Assembly: GCA_024401275.1 (NCBI GenBank)
Contig: JAKSLJ010000007.1
Location: 47,988 to 111,987, forward strand
DNA length: 64,000 bases
DNA from: Bacteroidaceae bacterium
GTDB taxonomy: Bacteria; Bacteroidota; Bacteroidia; Bacteroidales; Bacteroidaceae
Direction: 5' to 3'
Positions 33,349-41,861 of the stretch are shown in pieces. Made by a program: the position numbers and the translations under genes. The notes beneath the pieces are model-generated. The model searched no databases. It was given only the letters and a program-made list of their open reading frames with translations, and was not told where the DNA came from. Position 1 is the first letter of the stretch; every line of letters begins with the position of its first letter.

Positions 33349-34137
33349 TTATCCGATTACTACCAATGGAGTGCCTTCCATTACAGAGTCGCCCTTGCCA
33401 ACGAGAATCTGCTTGATAGTACCATCGCATTCTGCTTCAATGTTGTTCTGCATCTTCATAGCCTCAAGGATGATTACTGTTTCGCCAGCCTTTACTGCCT
33501 GACCTACAGTACACTTAACTTCTGTGATAGTACCTGGAAGTGGAGCTGTAACCTGAGCGCCACCAGCAGCTGGTGCAGCAGCAGGAGCGGCAGGAGCAAC
33601 AGGTGCTGTTGCAACTGGAGCAGCGGCAGGAGCAGGAGCTGCAGCAGGTGCGCCTTCAGCAGCGATGACAACCATGAGAGTGCCTTCCATTACAGAGTCG
33701 CCCTTGTTTACGCAAACCTGCTGGATAACGCCGTCGCATTCTGCTTCGATGTTGTTCTGCATCTTCATTGCCTCGAGGATGATGACTGTGTCGCCAGCCT
33801 TAACCTTCTGACCTACAGAGCACTTAACCTCTGTGATAGTGCCAGGGAGTGGAGACTTGATGTTAGTAGCACCACCGGCAGCAACAGGAGCAGCTGCTGG
33901 TTTGCTAATTGGAGCAGCAGGAGCCACTGGAGCTACGTAAGCAACAGCGTCTGTCTGAACTGCAACTTGTGCTACCTGAGGACGAGATACTGTTACCTTC
34001 TGAGTTGGCATAGCGTGGAGCTTCTCTTCAGTTTCTACTTCGTATGCCTCTCCGTTTACGACTACTCTTGCAAGCTTGCCTTGTACGTCTGTTATTTCGA
34101 CATTATATTCGTTGCCGTTTATTATATATTTTGCCAT
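33349..34137 (-). CDS. Biotin carboxyl carrier protein with two biotinyl domains
   Basis: A 262-residue protein. The N-terminal 90 residues carry a MAKYIINGNEYNVEITDVQG region and an Ala/Pro-rich linker. Two biotinyl domains follow at about residues 93-160 and 195-262, each with EAMKM (biotin Lys125 and Lys228). They are almost identical and are joined by an Ala/Pro-rich hinge. Usual decarboxylase gamma/biotin carriers have one such domain. It shuttles CO2 between carboxyltransferase and OadB. Confidence 0.93.
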   Translation of the reverse strand: MAKYIINGNEYNVEITDVQGKLARVVVNGEAYEVETEEKLHAMPTQKVTVSRPQVAQVAVQTDAVAYVAPVAPAAPISKPAAAPVAAGGATNIKSPLPGTITEVKCSVGQKVKAGDTVIILEAMKMQNNIEAECDGVIQQVCVNKGDSVMEGTLMVVIAAEGAPAAAPAPAAAPVATAPVAPAAPAAAPAAGGAQVTAPLPGTITEVKCTVGQAVKAGETVIILEAMKMQNNIEAECDGTIKQILVGKGDSVMEGTPLVVIG

Positions 34138-34233
34138 AGTTTTATTGGATTTTATTTTGAGTTTTTTGTTTTGGGTTCTTGGTTTTTAGTTTATAGTCTT
34201 TTTGAAACTATTATTCTTTTGACTGACAGCTTT

Positions 34234-35244
34234 TTACCAATGAGACTTAGGAGCAGTTGATACTCTTGTTGTCCATGGGGTATGCTTTGGCAAAAGAGTG
34301 ATGACACCAGATTCCTCTACGTGTACATCATCTTGGTAATCCTTTATAGCTTGAGCTATGGCAGCGACTATCTCTGGAGAAATTTCCTTCTTCATTTCCT
34401 CCTTTTGCTCATCAGCTTTTTGTGCAACAAGAGGCTTGATTGAAGGTTGCTCTTCATCGTCGTCGTCATCGTCGTTATGGCGAATCATTTCAAGCTTGCG
34501 GTTTTCAGGCTTATCCATATCGATAACCTCCTTGATGTGCTTGCTGCGGTTCATGAAACGACCGAGAAGCCAGAAGGCAATGTACAGGAGTGCAAGACAA
34601 GTGAACACAACGCCCATTGAGAGGATTGTGATACCGAATCCGTGAGGATCGTCCTTCTTGAGCTTATCAATCTTGCTTACTGTAGGACCTGAGATGTTTG
34701 CTGTGCTTGGAGTAACGAATTCTGGCTGTTTCTGTTCCCAAACGATTTCCTTATCCTTATTCTTTATACGCGCGAGAGAACAGTTTTCCGAGAGTACAGG
34801 AACAGTTACGGAGTCGATGAGGTCAACAGCATTACCGTCGAAAAGACCTATCCAAAGAATTGTGTCCGGATTGACCTTTGCGTCAAGATGCATGTCGCTC
34901 TTGGCTGGATTAGAGTTCAAGAAATAAAGCACATGCTCCTGAGCAGAGAGAGTTGTGCGCTCACTGCCGTTTGGAATCTGGCTCATCATCTTGATTCTGT
35001 CAGGTACGGAAAGGCCCTTGTTGAGAGTTGCCTTGTCTGTTGTGATATACATGCCGCGTATATCATAAGTGGAGAAGGAAGTGTTGGCAAGCTCAATCCA
35101 TGGCAACTTTTCGCCATATTCGTCAAGCATGCTTTCCTTGTTGTTTGTCAGCACCTCATTAATCTTGATGTTCTTCGCACCTTGAGCAAACGAAGATGCG
35201 TTGAATAGTGTGACCAACGAGAGAAACAGAAAAATGCGTTTCAT
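34234..35244 (-). CDS. OadG-like decarboxylase subunit with extracytoplasmic lamin-tail-like domain
   Basis: A 336-residue protein. Signal peptide MKRIFLFLSLVTLFNASSFA, then an INEVLTNNKESMLDEYGEKL lamin-tail-like domain (about residues 24-150), then a single membrane helix GITILSMGVVFTCLALLYIA (about 205-225). An acidic DDDDDDEE stretch and Lys/Glu tail follow. Typical OadG subunits are only about 80-100 residues. It is the first gene of the operon with oadB and may anchor the pump complex. Confidence 0.78.
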   Translation of the reverse strand: MKRIFLFLSLVTLFNASSFAQGAKNIKINEVLTNNKESMLDEYGEKLPWIELANTSFSTYDIRGMYITTDKATLNKGLSVPDRIKMMSQIPNGSERTTLSAQEHVLYFLNSNPAKSDMHLDAKVNPDTILWIGLFDGNAVDLIDSVTVPVLSENCSLARIKNKDKEIVWEQKQPEFVTPSTANISGPTVSKIDKLKKDDPHGFGITILSMGVVFTCLALLYIAFWLLGRFMNRSKHIKEVIDMDKPENRKLEMIRHNDDDDDDEEQPSIKPLVAQKADEQKEEMKKEISPEIVAAIAQAIKDYQDDVHVEESGVITLLPKHTPWTTRVSTAPKSHW

Positions 35245-35316
35245 GAAGTTTTTGTAGTGTTGTTAAATTTAAGGTGGAAGCAACCGTTATAGTCGCCGAT
35301 TAGTTTTTTCAGCCGA

Positions 35317-35324
35317 CAAAGTTA
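35317..35324 (-). promoter_or_regulatory. -7 element of the decarboxylase operon
   Basis: Minus-strand TAACTTTG followed by TCGG, 73 bases before the OadG-like ATG. Confidence 0.6.
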
Positions 35325-35418
35325 GAAAAAAATATAATAACATAGAAATGAATTAAGATTTTTTTTCGCAAATAGTTGAAATAATTTCAAAATGTGGCAT
35401 TTTAGTGCAAAAAATATG

Positions 35419-35426
35419 TAACTTTG
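35419..35426 (+). promoter_or_regulatory. -7 element of the AspT-type transporter
   Basis: TAACTTTG followed by CACC lies 95 bases before the ATG. The two promoters in this spacer are divergent. Confidence 0.65.
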
Positions 35427-35520
35427 CACCGCTTTTTGCAATAAATATTCGCACAGAACGCTCGTTTATGAGCAAAAAGGATAACGAACTAATAAACAAA
35501 AAAAACAACAAAAAAAGATT

Positions 35521-37215
35521 ATGGAATTATCTTGGCTAACAAATCTTTTTACAGACACAGACTCCATAGCTCACATCGTGTTGCTATATGCCATGGTTAT
35601 TGCTGTTGGTGTCTATCTTGGTAAAATCAAGATTGCCGGAATTTCGCTTGGAGTAACTTTCGTGCTCTTTGCTGGTATTGTTGCCGGTCATTTTGGCTTG
35701 ACAGCTCCTGCATCAACGCTTACATTTGCGCAGGATTTCGGTCTTATTCTATTCGTCTTCATGATAGGTCTTCAAGTTGGACCTGGTTTCTTTGAAAGCT
35801 TCAAGAAGGGTGGAGTAGAGCTGAACTGTCTTGCGGCGTGTGGCATTCTGCTTAACATCGCAGTCATGTTTGCATGCTACTTTGCATTCTTCGACACTGA
35901 CAACAAGATGAACCTTCCGATGATGGTTGGTACGCTTTACGGAGCCGTTACAAACACTCCAGGTCTTGGTGCTGCCAACGAGGCTTTGAACTCGGTTTTC
36001 ACGGACGGAAATGTGCCACCAATTGCAAACGGTTATGCCTGCGCTTATCCGCTCGGTGTTGTGGGCATCATTCTTGCTACGATTGCCATCCGCTTCATCA
36101 CTAGATCAAAGCTTGAAGAAGAGGAAAAGCAGCTTGAGCTTGAAGCAGCGGAGAATCTAGAGGCAAAGCCACGCATGGTTAATGTGAAGGTTCTCAACCC
36201 TGCTCTTGCCGGAAAGCAGATTCAGGAGCTTCGTGCATTCCTCAATCGCGACTTTGTATGTTCTCGAATCATGCAAGACGGTAAGGTTCATACGGCAAAG
36301 GGAAAGACTGTTGTTGAAGTAAATGACATACTTTATATCGTTTGTTCAGAGAGTGACGCAGAAGCCATTATTGCTTTTCTTGGTCCTGAAGTTGAAGTGA
36401 ATTGGGATATTGAAGAGGAACGTCCAATGGTTTCAAAGCGTGTTCTTGTAACAAACCCAAAGATGAACGGCAAGAAGCTTATGAATCTTCACTTGTCTCG
36501 TCTCTATGGTGTGAACATTACTCGCGTCACTCGCCAGGGAATGGATATCTTTGCGAATCCATCTCTTGCCCTTCAAGTGGGTGACCGTGTGATGGTTGTA
36601 GGTCGTGAGGATGCTGTTGATGCGGTTAAAGTTATGCTCGGCAATTCTGTAAAGCATCTTAATGCGCCAAATATTGCAACAATCTTCGTCGGCATTATCG
36701 TAGGTCTTATCTTCGGTTCTCTTCCTATTGCACTTCCAGGAATGCCTGTACCGTTGAAGCTTGGTCTTGCCGGTGGTCCGCTGATCATTGCTATCCTTAT
36801 CGGTCGCTTCGGATACAAGGTGAAACTTGTTACATATACTACGACTTCGGCTAATCTGATGCTACGTGAGATAGGTCTTGTACTCTTCCTTGCCTCCGTT
36901 GGAATAAAGGCTGGTGCAAGCTTCGTTGATACGGTTGTTGCAGGCGATGGTTTGCTCTATGTGCTTAGTGGTCTTCTTATCACGGTTATACCTATATTAA
37001 TAGTTGGAACTATAGCACGCCTGAAGTTCAAGTTCAACTACTTTACAATCATGGGTATGCTCGCTGGTACTTACACTGACCCACCTGCTCTTGCCTATGC
37101 AAATAGCGTTTGTTCAAAGGAAGCTCCAGCCGTAGGTTATTCTACCGTCTATCCGCTTTCAATGTTCCTTCGTATTCTTACCGCTCAGCTGGTAGTGCTC
37201 TTTGCTTGCGGATAA
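35521..37215 (+). CDS. AspT/YidE-type antiporter with two RCK_C domains
   Basis: A 564-residue membrane protein with duplicated halves: five to six segments at the N-terminus, two soluble RCK_C (TrkA-C) domains at about residues 210-285 and 300-380, and five to six segments at the C-terminus. [10 protein letters not shown] and [15 protein letters not shown] are the paired Asp-Al_Ex motifs. Family members exchange small carboxylates or are uncharacterised. It has its own promoter and is monocistronic. Confidence 0.85.
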   Translation: MELSWLTNLFTDTDSIAHIVLLYAMVIAVGVYLGKIKIAGISLGVTFVLFAGIVAGHFGLTAPASTLTFAQDFGLILFVFMIGLQVGPGFFESFKKGGVELNCLAACGILLNIAVMFACYFAFFDTDNKMNLPMMVGTLYGAVTNTPGLGAANEALNSVFTDGNVPPIANGYACAYPLGVVGIILATIAIRFITRSKLEEEEKQLELEAAENLEAKPRMVNVKVLNPALAGKQIQELRAFLNRDFVCSRIMQDGKVHTAKGKTVVEVNDILYIVCSESDAEAIIAFLGPEVEVNWDIEEERPMVSKRVLVTNPKMNGKKLMNLHLSRLYGVNITRVTRQGMDIFANPSLALQVGDRVMVVGREDAVDAVKVMLGNSVKHLNAPNIATIFVGIIVGLIFGSLPIALPGMPVPLKLGLAGGPLIIAILIGRFGYKVKLVTYTTTSANLMLREIGLVLFLASVGIKAGASFVDTVVAGDGLLYVLSGLLITVIPILIVGTIARLKFKFNYFTIMGMLAGTYTDPPALAYANSVCSKEAPAVGYSTVYPLSMFLRILTAQLVVLFACG

Positions 37216-37334
37216 TAACGGGATTTACGATTAATTTGTCTATTAGCTGTTGATATTACTCATATTTTCAAACAAAAAAAAGTTCCAACAGTTTTTTTTT
37301 CTTTTGATAATGTTTATGATTTGAAAAAAAACAG

Positions 37335-37342
37335 TAACTTTG
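37335..37342 (+). promoter_or_regulatory. -7 element of the polysaccharide export gene
   Basis: TAACTTTG followed by CACTTTG, 34 bases before the ATG. Confidence 0.65.
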
Positions 37343-37368
37343 CACTTTGAAAAATCAAAACAGCATAT

Positions 37369-38166
37369 ATGAAAAAGATATCAGGAATTGTACTTCTGCT
37401 TATTGCAGTTTTCTTTGTTTCGAGTTGTGGAAACTATAAGCAAGTAGCTTACCTTCAGAATATAGATTCAATCTCTTTGGCTGGTTCTAAAGGACTTTAT
37501 GACGCGAAGATCATGCCAAAGGACCTTCTTACAATAACCGTTACGACTACGGATCCTAAGGCAGCTCAGCCTTTCAATCTTTCATACAACATGAATGGTG
37601 GTGTGACTAGTAGTGGCGGTGGTGTTGGTTCCTACATTCCTTATCTCGTTGATAATGACGGTATGATAAACTTCCCTCTTGTAGGACGAATCCGCGTTAT
37701 CGGTTTGACAAAGCGTGAGGCTGAGCAACTTGTAGTTTCAAAGATTAAGCCTTACCTTGCTGCTGATGAAAATCCTATCGTAACAATTAAGATGGCAAGC
37801 TTCAAGGTTTGTGTAACTGGCGAAGTAAAAAGCCCTGGCGTATTTACCGTTGACCAGGAAAAAATATCAATTATAGAAGCGCTCACGCGTGCAGGTGACC
37901 TTACTATTCAGGGTAAGCGTCAGAATATTCTTCTCATTCGTGAGCAGGCAAATGGTATGAAGGAGCATCATCGTCTTAACCTCAACGATGCTGAGATTAT
38001 CAACTCTCCTTATTACTATCTTCAGCAGAATGACATTGTCTATGTTGAACCAAACAAGATTAAGGCTCGTCAAGCAACTGTTGACTCATCTATCTCTTAT
38101 TGGTTAGGTCTTACAAGTTCTGTCATTTCTCTTGCTACACTTGCCATTACTCTTCTCAAGAAATAA
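37369..38166 (+). CDS. Polysaccharide biosynthesis/export lipoprotein (Wza-like)
   Basis: A 265-residue protein with lipoprotein signal MKKISGIVLLLIAVFFVSSC (Cys20). The Poly_export domain (about residues 45-145) contains YDAKIMPKDLLTITV and FPLVGRIRVIGLTKREAEQL, followed by the SLBB-type FKVCVTGEVKSPGVF. A C-terminal hydrophobic segment is near SVISLATLAITLL. It is an outer membrane export subunit, but no other capsule genes are nearby, so partners lie elsewhere. Confidence 0.88.
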   Translation: MKKISGIVLLLIAVFFVSSCGNYKQVAYLQNIDSISLAGSKGLYDAKIMPKDLLTITVTTTDPKAAQPFNLSYNMNGGVTSSGGGVGSYIPYLVDNDGMINFPLVGRIRVIGLTKREAEQLVVSKIKPYLAADENPIVTIKMASFKVCVTGEVKSPGVFTVDQEKISIIEALTRAGDLTIQGKRQNILLIREQANGMKEHHRLNLNDAEIINSPYYYLQQNDIVYVEPNKIKARQATVDSSISYWLGLTSSVISLATLAITLLKK

Positions 38167-38170
38167 TATA

Positions 38171-38200
38171 AACGAGGTCATATTATTGGCCTCGTTTGTT
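38171..38200 (+). terminator. Terminator after the export gene
   Basis: AACGAGG and CCTCGTT pair around about 12 bases; weak T-run. Confidence 0.55.
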
Positions 38201-38259
38201 ATATATAAATAATGAATAATAAAGACATTAAAACTGTCTGAAACAAAACAAGATATACT

Positions 38260-40104
38260 ATGTGTGGAATAGTAGGTTATTTGGGACATCGCAATGCGTA
38301 CGATGTACTTATTAAAGGATTAAAGCGATTGGAGTATCGTGGCTATGACTCTGCTGGCGTTGCTCTTATCAACGAAAACAAGAACCTTAGCGTGTATAAG
38401 GCTAAGGGCAAAGTTGCCGATCTTGAGGAGTTCTGTAATGACAAGGATATTTCCGGAACGGTAGGTATTGCCCATACACGCTGGGCAACCCATGGCGAAC
38501 CTTCTTCTCGCAATGCCCATCCACACTACTCCCAGACGCAGGAACTAGCTATGATTCACAACGGAATCATAGAGAACTATGCTGACATCAAGGCAAAGCT
38601 CATTAAGGAAGGCGTTGAGTTCCAGTCGGATACAGACACAGAAGTGTTTGTGCAGCTTATTGAATACATCCAGAAGAAACGCAATGTAGATCTTCTTACA
38701 GCCGTTCAGCTTGCTATGCACATCGTAATCGGAGCATACGCCATAGCTGTTCTTGAGAAGTCAAATCCAGATAGAATCGTTGCAGCTCGCAAACAAAGCC
38801 CGCTGGTAGTTGGAGTAGGGGAGGACGAGTTCTTCCTAGCCTCAGACGCATCGCCTATCGTGGAGTTTACCGATCAGGTGGTTTATCTTGATGACGAGAA
38901 TATTGCGGTTATTGAGCGTGGCAAGGAGCTTCGCGTAATAAATAAACTGAACACAGAGCTTCATCCTGAGGTTCATACCGTAGAACTCAGCCTTGGTCAG
39001 ATTGAAAAGGGCGGCTTCCCACACTTCATGCTCAAGGAAATCTTCGAGCAACCAGAATGTTTGAAGACATGTATGCGTGGTCGTGTAAGTGAAGATGTTT
39101 CGAATGTGCTTCTTTCTGCACTTATTGACTATAAGAATGAGCTTGTCAACGCAAAGCGTTACATTATAGTTGCATGTGGTACGAGTTGGCACGCAGGACT
39201 TATCGGAAAGCAACTTATTGAAGACTTTGCACGAGTTCCGGTTGAAGTGGAATACGCTTCTGAGTTCCGCTATCGCAATCCAATAGTTGGCGAAGGCGAT
39301 GTCGTAATAGCTATCTCACAGAGTGGTGAGACAGCCGATACACTTGCTGCTGTTCAGCTTGCAAAAGAAAAGGGCGCATTCATCTTTGGTGTTTGTAATG
39401 CCATCGGCTCAAGCATTCCTCGTGCCACAAACACAGGTATCTATATTCACGTAGGTCCTGAGATTGGTGTTGCTTCTACTAAAGCATTTACTGGCCAGGT
39501 TACTGTCCTTACGATGTTTGCCATTGCTCTTGGCAAGGCGAAGGGCATGATTCGTGAAAACGACTATTTGTCTGTTCTCAAAGGCTTGAATGAGATTCCT
39601 GCTCTCATAGAGAAGGTACTTGAGCAGAATAAGCGTATCGAACTTATCAGCCGCACATTCACATACGCGCGCAATTTCCTTTATCTTGGTCGTGGTAAGA
39701 ACTATCCTGTAGCTCTTGAAGGCGCTTTGAAGCTGAAGGAAATCTCTTACATTCATGCAGAAGGTTATCCTGCTGCCGAGATGAAGCATGGTCCTATCGC
39801 ACTTATCGACTCAGACATGCCTGTTGTTGCCATTGCCCTAAAGAGTCCTCTATATGAGAAACTTCTTTCTAACATTCAGGAGATCAAGGCAAGAAAGGGT
39901 AGGGTGATAGCCATCGTTTCTGAGGGCGACGAGAAAGTTTCTAAGATTGCAGATGAAGTTATTGAAATTCCTCTGTGTCATGACGCTTTGACTCCGCTGC
40001 TCACTTCCATTCCTCTTCAGCTCCTTGCTTATCATATTGCCACTTGCAAGGGTAAGGATGTTGACCAACCAAGAAACTTAGCAAAATCAGTTACTGTTGA
40101 ATAA
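38260..40104 (+). CDS. glmS: Glutamine--fructose-6-phosphate aminotransferase
   Basis: A 614-residue protein with MCGIVGYLGHR, whose Cys2 is the N-terminal nucleophile of the glutaminase domain, and GYDSAGVALI. Two SIS domains follow (VACGTSWHAGLIGK, ISQSGETADTLAA and GRGKNYPVALEGALKLKE). It ends CKGKDVDQPRNLAKSVTVE, the expected C-terminus. It supplies glucosamine-6-P for cell-wall sugars. No glmS ribozyme-like leader was seen in the 90-base upstream region. Confidence 0.97.
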   Translation: MCGIVGYLGHRNAYDVLIKGLKRLEYRGYDSAGVALINENKNLSVYKAKGKVADLEEFCNDKDISGTVGIAHTRWATHGEPSSRNAHPHYSQTQELAMIHNGIIENYADIKAKLIKEGVEFQSDTDTEVFVQLIEYIQKKRNVDLLTAVQLAMHIVIGAYAIAVLEKSNPDRIVAARKQSPLVVGVGEDEFFLASDASPIVEFTDQVVYLDDENIAVIERGKELRVINKLNTELHPEVHTVELSLGQIEKGGFPHFMLKEIFEQPECLKTCMRGRVSEDVSNVLLSALIDYKNELVNAKRYIIVACGTSWHAGLIGKQLIEDFARVPVEVEYASEFRYRNPIVGEGDVVIAISQSGETADTLAAVQLAKEKGAFIFGVCNAIGSSIPRATNTGIYIHVGPEIGVASTKAFTGQVTVLTMFAIALGKAKGMIRENDYLSVLKGLNEIPALIEKVLEQNKRIELISRTFTYARNFLYLGRGKNYPVALEGALKLKEISYIHAEGYPAAEMKHGPIALIDSDMPVVAIALKSPLYEKLLSNIQEIKARKGRVIAIVSEGDEKVSKIADEVIEIPLCHDALTPLLTSIPLQLLAYHIATCKGKDVDQPRNLAKSVTVE

Positions 40105-40109
40105 TATAT

Positions 40110-40148
40110 TAGCCACCTCCGTTATTTATTTTCGGTCGGTGGCTTTTT
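40110..40148 (+). terminator. Terminator after glmS
   Basis: AGCCACC and GGTGGCT pair around an AT-rich loop and are followed by TTTTT. Confidence 0.75.
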
Positions 40149-40280
40149 AATAAATAAGTTTTTGGTTTTAAGTTTTAAGTTTTTAGTTATTTGCATCTAA
40201 CGCTCATAACTATCAACCAAAAGCAAACAACCAAAAACAAACAACACAAAACTAAAAAACAACACAAACAAAAATATACT

Positions 40281-41402
40281 ATGCGAAAGGTTACATTAAC
40301 ACTTAGCGACGGAACACAATTCCACGGACAGTCTTTCGGCTACGACAAACCTGTTGCCGGCGAGGTTGTCTTCAACACAGCTATGATGGGCTATCCGGAA
40401 AGCCTTACCGACCCATCTTATGCTGGTCAGATTCTCTCTCTCACTTTCCCGCTTGTGGGCAATTATGGTGTGCCGAATTTCTCTATTGAGCCTAATGGTC
40501 TTGCTACATTCATGGAGAGCAACAAGATCTATGCTTCGGCAATTATCGTTGCTGACTATAGCGAGCAGTACAACCATTGGAATGCAAAGGAAAGCCTTGC
40601 AGATTGGCTTAAGCGCGAACAGGTGCCTGGCATTACGGGCATAGACACTCGCCAGCTTACAAAAGTACTTCGTGAACATGGTGTTATGATGGGACAGATA
40701 ACCTTCGACCGTCCGACATTAGCTTTCGGTTCGCAGACAGAGGAAGATGACGCTCTCTATGCAACTCCTGCCGCAGACTATGAAGGCGTTAACTTTGTTG
40801 CAAAGGTTTCATGCAACGATGTAGTAAGATATAATGAGGGAGCAGGCAAGAAAGTTGTGCTCGTTGACTGCGGCGTAAAGCATAATATCATCCGTAGCCT
40901 TATCAATCTCGATGTGGAAGTTATCCGCGTGCCATGGAACTACGACTACACAGGCATGGATTTTGATGGACTTTTCCTTGCAAATGGTCCTGGCGACCCG
41001 GATATGTGTAATGATGCTGTAGAGATCATCAAGAAGCAGATGAGCATCTCCACAAAGCCTATATGCGGTATCTGTATGGGCAATCAGTTGCTTTCAAAGG
41101 CTGCTGGTGCCGAAATATATAAGCTAAAGTATGGTCATCGCTCTCACAACCAACCGGTTCGCTTGGTTGGAACAGAGAAGTGCTATATCACATCGCAGAA
41201 CCATGGTTATGCTGTAAACGCAAAGACTCTTGGTGCTGATTGGGAAGAACTCTTCGTAAACATGAACGATGGCTCTAATGAAGGCATTCGTCATAAGACA
41301 AATCCTTGGTTCTCAAGCCAGTTCCACCCTGAAGCTTGCTCAGGGCCTCTCGACACAATCTTCATGTTCGAGCAGTTTGTGAAATCAGTTAATGGTTTTT
41401 AG
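40281..41402 (+). CDS. carA: Carbamoyl-phosphate synthase small subunit
   Basis: The ATG at 40281 (MRKVTLTLSDGTQFHGQSFG) gives 373 residues; the longer frame starts in the A/C-rich leader. The C-terminal glutaminase has VLVDCGVKHNIIRSL, GICMGNQLLSKA with the nucleophile Cys, and SSQFHPEA with the catalytic His. It provides ammonia to CarB for pyrimidine and arginine synthesis. It is separated from carB by a four-helix-bundle gene. Confidence 0.96.
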   Translation: MRKVTLTLSDGTQFHGQSFGYDKPVAGEVVFNTAMMGYPESLTDPSYAGQILSLTFPLVGNYGVPNFSIEPNGLATFMESNKIYASAIIVADYSEQYNHWNAKESLADWLKREQVPGITGIDTRQLTKVLREHGVMMGQITFDRPTLAFGSQTEEDDALYATPAADYEGVNFVAKVSCNDVVRYNEGAGKKVVLVDCGVKHNIIRSLINLDVEVIRVPWNYDYTGMDFDGLFLANGPGDPDMCNDAVEIIKKQMSISTKPICGICMGNQLLSKAAGAEIYKLKYGHRSHNQPVRLVGTEKCYITSQNHGYAVNAKTLGADWEELFVNMNDGSNEGIRHKTNPWFSSQFHPEACSGPLDTIFMFEQFVKSVNGF

Positions 41403-41796
41403 TTTTTAGTTTTTGGTTGATAGACTATGGCGTATCAAAATTATAAACATCTTCAAGTTTGGCAATATTCAATGGATTTTGTCGTAAAGGCGTATGATCT
41501 GTTGGAAAAGTTCCCTCCAAAAGAGCAATTTGGATTAACTAGTCAATTGCGGAGATCGTTGGTTTCTATCCCTTCTAATATAGCAGAAGGACATGGTCGT
41601 TCTACAACAAATGATTTTATTCATTTTTTGAATTATTCGCAAGGCTCTCTTAATGAGGTAGAGACTCAGTTTATTCTTGCCATGCGTTTTAATTATATAG
41701 CCCCTTCAGAATTTGAAGATCTTTCAAATATGATTAATAGTATTAGCAAAATGATCTACAAGTTGAAGGATAGCCTCTCAACCAAAAACTAAAAAC
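41402..41796. repeat. Perfect 18-bp inverted repeats around the four-helix-bundle gene
   Basis: GTTTTTAGTTTTTGGTTG at 41402-41419 is the exact reverse complement of 41779-41796. The left arm begins in the carA stop codon and the right arm contains the stop of the ORF. Related A/C-rich or T/G-rich tracts occur in other leaders, so this may be low-complexity sequence. Confidence 0.75.
41427..41792 (+). CDS. Four-helix bundle protein (23S rRNA-intervening-sequence type)
   Basis: A 121-residue protein with the signatures HLQVWQYSMDFVVKAYDLLE, SQLRRSLVSIPSNIAEGHGR and FLNYSQGSLNEVETQFILA, typical of the TIGR02436 family. Members occur in rRNA intervening sequences and in many genomic locations; function is unknown. 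It interrupts carA and carB, 24 bases after carA and 69 before carB, bounded by 18-bp inverted repeats. Confidence 0.9.
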   Translation: MAYQNYKHLQVWQYSMDFVVKAYDLLEKFPPKEQFGLTSQLRRSLVSIPSNIAEGHGRSTTNDFIHFLNYSQGSLNEVETQFILAMRFNYIAPSEFEDLSNMINSISKMIYKLKDSLSTKN

Positions 41797-41861
41797 CAAA
41801 AACTAAAAACCACCAACAGCAAACAACCAAAAACCAAAAACTAAAAACTAAAAACCAAAGT

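Noticed and set aside
38172-38259. glmS ribozyme before glmS
   Set aside because: The upstream spacer is under 100 bases and shows only a terminator hairpin; the ribozyme core was not recognisable.
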